A stretch of DNA of 64,000 bases from Malachius bipustulatus. Its lineage: Eukaryota > Arthropoda > Insecta > Coleoptera > Melyridae. This document shows positions 58,861 to 64,000 of the stretch, piece by piece (within the stretch, counting starts at the first letter, position 1; each line of letters starts with the position of its first letter). The position numbers and the translations under genes were made by a program. The DNA is taken from contig OU342639.1 of the NCBI GenBank assembly GCA_910589415.1, positions 33,488,268-33,552,267 on the forward strand. Reading direction: 5' to 3'. The notes under the pieces are model-generated. The model saw nothing but the letters and a program-made list of their open reading frames with translations, had not been told where the DNA came from and ran no database searches.

Positions 58861-59902
58861 AGCCTAAAATATTTTTTTTTTATTTGGCTTCAAGAATTAG
58901 TTCATTTAGCCACTGAATAATTAAAATTTAGGTAAATTTTAGTTAAATAGACGAATACAAACATCCATGGCGAGACTGGGAACCTATCAATTATAGCAGT
59001 TTTATCGACTTAGTCGCGAAAACGCCTATAAGCCTTATTAATTAATGATTAATTATTATATGTAAGGTCCTAGATCAAAATCGTTGGCAGTAACCCACGT
59101 TATTAGAAAATTTTCTGCTTGCTTAATTTTTTAGTGATGTCAATTGCTGCCAACAATTTTGATCTGGGACTATACATTTTGCAAACTGCAATCCTTTTTT
59201 GTCAGCAAAAATCATAATTACCGCATTACAAGATAAGCTTTTTCGTATTTTTTTTTTAAACCAATGTCGTTCATAAAAATCTTATTATGTATAATATAAT
59301 AATTCTAATAAAAAAATATTTAACCCTACTAGTGGGAGTAAGTATCTCATTGGAGATTGGAGATGATTTTCAAGCAGAATCTTAATATAGTTTTTTTGTC
59401 TCGAATAATCCAGTCGAGATTTTTTTTATTAAGAAATGACCCTGTATGATAGGAAATAATACAAAATATAGCATGGCATATTGAAATCCGAACGTGCTAT
59501 CATAGCTAAAATCATAAACTGGATCTCTATTTTTCGTGACTAAAACTCATTAATTATTGTAACCTATAACCAAATAAAAAATACATATATTTGCGAAATT
59601 ATACAAAATCTCAGTATGTTATAGCAGCTACAGTAATCATTATATGAAAATAATAATTTAATGTGAAGCCATTGGATGAATGCATCACTATTAATTTAAT
59701 GGGAGCTTCTACTGGGCTTATTAAAATCTCTTTGTGATTCTTAAAAGTGGGTTTAATGAGACAGAAAATAATAAAATTTTCCTAGAACCTCATTTTCAAT
59801 AACTATTTACTCGTATTAGTTCAAGTCGTGAACAAGAAGAATTTAGTCATTTTATTATATGACTCATAAATAATAATTATAAGTAATAATAATTATCTTG
59901 TA
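58861..59902. other. AT-rich non-coding DNA
   Basis: Nothing recognisable. Confidence 0.5.
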
Positions 59903-60717
59903 CAGAGGTTCACAAACTTTTTTTCCTACGACTACTATACAAATTATAATTTTGCGCATCGTTTATAAAAGTGTGCGGGAAAGTGACATAAGGCATATGC
60001 CAAAGTTAATTACCGTACAGTTTTTTAATTCTGACAGTGATTATCCTTTACTAAGTACACTCAAGTCATATAGTTTAATCGAATTGGGAGGGTAAGTATT
60101 ATAAAATTATAAAAACAGTTCAGTCGTTCATTGATAAAACAACAACCAGTAAAATAGATACTGCGCAACTCAATTAATGGGTACAACACATATCTGTCAA
60201 TTTTCACGCACTCGCAATCAACTGGACCACTGACCAGTCAATTATACTATAATACTCGATCTGCCAATCATGGCATGTTTATTGTTTATAGGATTATAGG
60301 TAGTAATCATATAATTAATTCATATTGTATTAATGAATATTGTAATGAATATTGTTATTAATTTTAAATCCACAAGTCGTAAGGAATTGAAATAATATTA
60401 TTTGGAGTGATGGATACTATTTGAGAATGAGAGTCGTTCAGATTCCTACATACAAGCTACATCATCGTTTAATTGCATAAAAAATTATCTTGTTATGCTC
60501 GTAGGAAAAGTATAGCGGGAAACACGCGCACGAAAGCAATCTCACACTCGCGTGAAATGCGGTACTCTTTCACACTCGTGAGAAATACCTATGCTACTTT
60601 GTGCACTTGTTTCACAATATACTATTATAATACGACTGGCAAATTTTTGATATCATGATCAACGCCCCTCAACTTGATGGCCGTGATCCTAGACCTAGAC
60701 CAGATTGGGAATCACTG
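59903..60717. mobile_element. Non-autonomous hAT element with 8-bp target duplication
   Basis: The left end CAGAGGTTCACAAACTTTTTTTCC is the hAT-type CAGxGGTTC(C/T)CAAAC motif; the right end CCAGATTGGGAATCACTG is its inverse. The flanking octamers ATCTTGTA and GTCTAGAA both fit nTCTAGAn, the known target preference of many hAT elements, with two differences in the left one. It is 815 bp and has no transposase. The small frames inside (59898-60095, 60473-60658) are incidental. Confidence 0.7.
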
Positions 60718-62440
60718 GTCTAGAATGATACTGTTACATGAAATTGAGACAATAGGTGCAATATTTTACCTGAAAAATTAGAAAATAAAACAGCTTCATT
60801 TCGTGTATTCTGTAATTATTATTGTTTATTTTAATAATATTAGCATAGCGCAGAGTATTTACTACACACTATTATTTGAACAGATTTATTTATACAATTC
60901 CATTATTCGTTTCACACGTCATTAAAATTTATAAATCAAATTTGTACAAGCAATTTGCTATATCAACAAAATTGTTACATTTTTGTCGTAGTAAATATGG
61001 AAAAAATTTTGAATAATTGAAAAACAAAAATACTTCTATTTATTTTTCCAATCTATATTTTTCCTTTCAACATCTCAAAATAACTTACGTATCAGAGGTC
61101 AAGCAACTCACCCTCCTGTCTATCAATCCATCAATCCACCTGCCTTTTTTATCCAGGATGTCAAGAAAAAATGAATGAGTTTTTTCATAGGACTTTTTTG
61201 CACTTCTTTCAAAAATACAATATAGTCAGTAGATCTTCAATTAACCGTGTTCATGCATAATCCGTTTAATCATTTAGGTATATAGTGCCTACTTGATGAT
61301 AACGAGTGATTTTGAGATTTAAGTGTTTTTTTTTTAAGAGTGTCACTCTATTAATTTTGGATTATTTTAAACCCTAAAGTGGATAAGAATATTTTGTTAT
61401 TTTTTTATTTTATCATTTAAAATTTTGAAGCCTAAGAAAATTTTTTCTGAAAATCGTATAAAGGAACGATTTTTCGTCGATCCTTGTAATTGCCTTTGTT
61501 TTTGTTTTTTTGAACCAGTTATCAATAGATTTTGGGGTATATGAGACCTGGATGATCCAAATATTAAGCAAAAATTAAAACAGTTGATCGATTAATTAAC
61601 CTAGAAAGAGGAACAATTTGTGGGACCAATTTTATGCAACACTTTTAGTCAAAGAAACTGATGTTTTTTTAAAGAGAACGAAAATAGTCATTTCACCAGG
61701 ATAGTTCAACCGCAATCGCTCAAAAAGGTATCAGAATTATTATTTTTTTTTTCTATTATTTATGATGGCATCTTATTCGTAGAATTTCGCTCCTTCACAC
61801 TTTTAATGGTTCCAGAGAATTCATTGGAAACATTTCGTGCGAATTGGGGCACTAATGCGTTAATCTTCGGGGTGATTATGTAGAAAAAGTTTCCTTACAT
61901 GCAAAAATTCAACTTTCAGGAATGAAATGGAAGAAATTTGATGGTGGCTTTCCTGAGAAACACTTTAAACCGCAATTTTTCGTCCAGGAAGGTTAAAATT
62001 AATAACATAAAAATATTTAAGAGTAGCATAGAGAAACAAATTTTTTTTCATTTGTTCGCATGATTTCGTTTTAATTTTTTTTCTAACTTTTGAAATTTAA
62101 GATATTCAAACGAGTTGTAGTGGATTTTTTTAGAAAGGTAAAGAGTTTGATTGAACATATTATTTTGAAAATATGCTATGGCGAAGGTACCTATATACTG
62201 CGGATTGTACTTAAAATAAATTCAAAGTAAGAAAAATATTGGCCGGCGTTAAGTTCCAATTTTATTATAGAAAATTCGTTACGCCATCTTGTTCTTGTAA
62301 AATTTATTTTAGATCCTGTTTCGTTTTGTTCGTATTGATGTGTTGATTTTTATTGCATTATAAATAAAAGTTCTATTCTCAGAGTGCATATTATTTATTA
62401 TAGAAGGTCCCTACCTAATACCAGAGGATCAACATCTTTC
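60718..62440. other. AT-rich non-coding DNA
   Basis: Nothing recognisable apart from possible upstream sequence of the next gene candidate. Confidence 0.45.
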
Positions 62441-62448
62441 AGCTGCAA

Positions 62449-62456
62449 TATAAAAG
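62449..62456 (+). promoter_or_regulatory. Candidate TATA box
   Basis: AATATAAAAGC lies about 60 bases before the ATG at 62512, placing a start site near 62480 and leaving a leader of about 30 bases. The spacing fits a TATA-driven promoter. In such AT-rich DNA the word alone is weak evidence. Confidence 0.35.
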
Positions 62457-62511
62457 CAAGTCTTATTACGAAAATAGCGAGAGAAGCGAAAAGTCTGTAT
62501 TGAATGTCACA

Positions 62512-62748
62512 ATGCGGTCTAAAGATAATAATTTTCATCAATTAGTCACCGAGATGGTTTTGGTTAAAATACAACAACGAATAAATTACCTTTCGCAGAA
62601 AAACGAAGCTATGAAAACGAAACTTTTGAACTTACGGTCTCAAAATAAAGCCCTTCGTGATGAAATAAACCGCTTGGAGCAGCTCAAGAAAATACCCAAA
62701 GAAGGTGATATTTCAAAAGTCCGTCTTTTCGATTTGAAGACAAAATAA
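62512..62748 (+). CDS. Possible small coiled-coil protein or first exon (unknown)
   Basis: The ATG at 62512 opens 78 codons: MRSKDNNFHQLVTEMVLVKI, then QQRINYLSQKNEAMKTKLLN, LRSQNKALRDEINRLEQLKK. Leucines and other hydrophobics recur every three to four residues from about residue 18 to 62, as in a parallel coiled coil. Base composition and codon use are more balanced than in the flanks. A second open stretch follows in another frame (62761-62937), and a GT at 62705 (AAGAAG/GTGATA) with an AG at 62759-62760 would join the two in frame. With the AG at 62754-62755 instead, the frame ends quickly. No family is recognised. It could be a short host gene or an element-encoded protein. Confidence 0.4.
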   Translation: MRSKDNNFHQLVTEMVLVKIQQRINYLSQKNEAMKTKLLNLRSQNKALRDEINRLEQLKKIPKEGDISKVRLFDLKTK

Positions 62749-62760
62749 CTCACAGATGAG

Positions 62761-62937
62761 AAATAAGTAAAGAAAATACTGATACGTGTTACTATATGCA
62801 TGGTGACGAGAAGGAAACTGCACCCATCTTTCAGGAAGAAAAGAAAATAAAAAAAAAGAAACGCAGTGGGAAGAAGAATGAAAAAAAGCAGTTATATCAA
62901 TTAGTCTACCAGAGGTGGAGTAACAATAATGGAAATG
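62761..62937 (+). CDS. Possible second exon, lysine-rich
   Basis: Open from after the TGA at 62756-62758: ISKENTDTCYYMHGDEKETA, then EEKKIKKKKRSGKKNEKKQL and YQLVYQRWSNNN. It has a strongly basic middle that could be a nuclear or RNA-binding stretch. It ends at a good donor-like ATG/GTAAAT at 62937/62938. Used on its own it could start at MHGDEKE (ATG near 62797). Linked here to 62512 only by a possible 56-base intron with a poor acceptor. Confidence 0.25.
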
Positions 62938-64000
62938 GTAAATTTGTGTTTTACTTTTGTATTTATATGTTATAATTGTATTTCTTTCTGTAAAATGTAG
63001 AAAACTTTAATTCTTTCATCACTCTGTACTGTACCTACATATAATAATAATATTCGTATCATATTTTACTTTACTTTTACGATTGATAAATTTATGAAAC
63101 CAGTTTATTGTTTTTTTTTTGTTTTAATGTAATTTCCTTTCTGATAAGTATTGTAAATTAAAAAATTCTATAACTTTTTTAGGTACATAAAAATAAACAG
63201 CGTGTTTCATTTCACTTAGCACGTTCAATTTTCTTTAATCGTCTTAACCCTTCTTGGTACCCTAAATGAAGCAACATTTTTAAAACCCTTAGTGAATAAA
63301 TTTATTTTCTTGGTTAATAATGGCAAAAAAAATTGAACAGGTCGATTTGTGATTTAAATGTTGATAAGGGGACCCCTACTTGATAATATGAAAGTCACCC
63401 AGGATCATCAAATTTTAACTGATCATGATTCATAAAAAGCTGGGTTTCCAAAAAATTCACCCGCAAACAATAAGTGAGGTGAAAAAATTAATATTTATCA
63501 TTTTTTTTCTGAATCAATATGATATAAAAAAGAAACTTTGACCATGAAAAATTACCACGAAAAAGCTTTCATAATATCATAAAATTTGAACTTGATCCTT
63601 AGTCTTATTAACTGTCTTCTTAGTTTTGAAAATTATTAGTTTTACAACATAATTTTTTCATTAATTAAAACAAGCTGTATTTTTACGACTAAGAATAATT
63701 AAATTAAAATTATCATAAATTTTAGTCAAAAAAAAACATTAAAGGATAGTGCCTTCACCCTCTTGCAGGGAAGTTAATTTTTTTATTTCAAGTCGCTTCA
63801 GAAAAAAAGAGGAATAAGAGTTTTCTATCTCATTTTAAGGGGCTATAAATTGAAACCAGGGATGAAATTTGAAGCCTCTAAGTCTAAATATAAATCATAA
63901 ATCGACCCGTTTCACTTTTTTTTACTCTTAACAAATTTTAACTGAGAAAATGAACTTATTTACTTCATTTGATAATTTCACCATCACCATACAGCGTATC
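62938..64000. other. AT-rich non-coding DNA
   Basis: If the preceding exons are real, this is intron. A stretch AACAGCGTGTTTC near 63198 and ATACAGCGTATC at the very end resemble transposon termini. Nothing else was recognised. Confidence 0.4.

Noticed and set aside
1..64000. tRNA, rRNA and snRNA genes
   Set aside because: No cloverleaf with recognisable A and B boxes and no conserved rRNA or snRNA block was found by eye. A covariance-model scan would be decisive.

Overview
This window reads as AT-rich nuclear DNA of an insect, with no sign of bacterial organisation. The pieces that can be recognised are eukaryotic transposable elements: a CR1/Jockey-group LINE, R1- and Jockey-clade reverse transcriptase relics, an insect DUF4780-type ORF1, a mariner-family transposase, a PIF/Harbinger-type MADF gene, a hAT element, an LTR-like relic with a tRNA-Lys primer site, and many MITEs with CAGGGTG-type ends. 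Frequent TAGGTAC/GTACCTA words and the element mix suggest a hemipteran such as an aphid, mealybug or relative. That is an impression from composition, not a proof.

Layout. 1-3.7 kb: AT-rich non-coding DNA with one MITE and a short degenerate minisatellite. 3.7-6.56 kb: about ten degenerate units carrying short, internally deleted reverse transcriptase motif pieces, minus strand. 6.64-9.22 kb: a mariner-like transposon whose transposase middle is missing and replaced by copy A of a DUF4780/RNase H-tail retroelement. 12.6-15.1 kb: an LTR-like relic with a tRNA-Lys(CTT) primer site, next to a 1-kb foldback element. 15.3-23.3 kb: mostly empty. 23.33-23.46 kb: a possible small secreted-protein exon. 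24.2-31.06 kb: a cluster of GC-rich Harbinger-like pieces, one with a broken MADF gene, plus MITEs and a 2.8-kb inverted repeat. 31.06-32.56 kb: copy B of the DUF4780 element followed by a Jockey relic. 39.0-41.3 kb: a tandem repeat and an R1-clade reverse transcriptase pseudogene. 43.4-44.9 kb: a 650-bp tandem repeat. 45.4-53.1 kb: a large inverted repeat holding copy C of the DUF4780 element, itself split by a nearly complete CR1-like LINE (48.05-52.01 kb). 55-58 kb: diverged short tandem repeats. 58.5-60.7 kb: a GC-rich element end and a hAT element with a diagnostic target duplication. 62.4-62.94 kb: a possible small TATA-driven coiled-coil gene, the best host-gene candidate besides 23.4 kb.

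There is no operon or shared pathway. The genes relate to one another through transposition: elements sit inside elements, and several non-autonomous families (DUF4780/RNase H tail, Harbinger-like GC-rich units, a GGTAATCC MITE) recur within 64 kb. The most unusual item is the DUF4780/RNase H-tail family. The end of an ORF1-type domain runs in frame into the 3' end of an ORF2, and the same junction is visible in copies A and B and in part in copy C, so this looks like an internally deleted, fused retroelement that spread as its own family.
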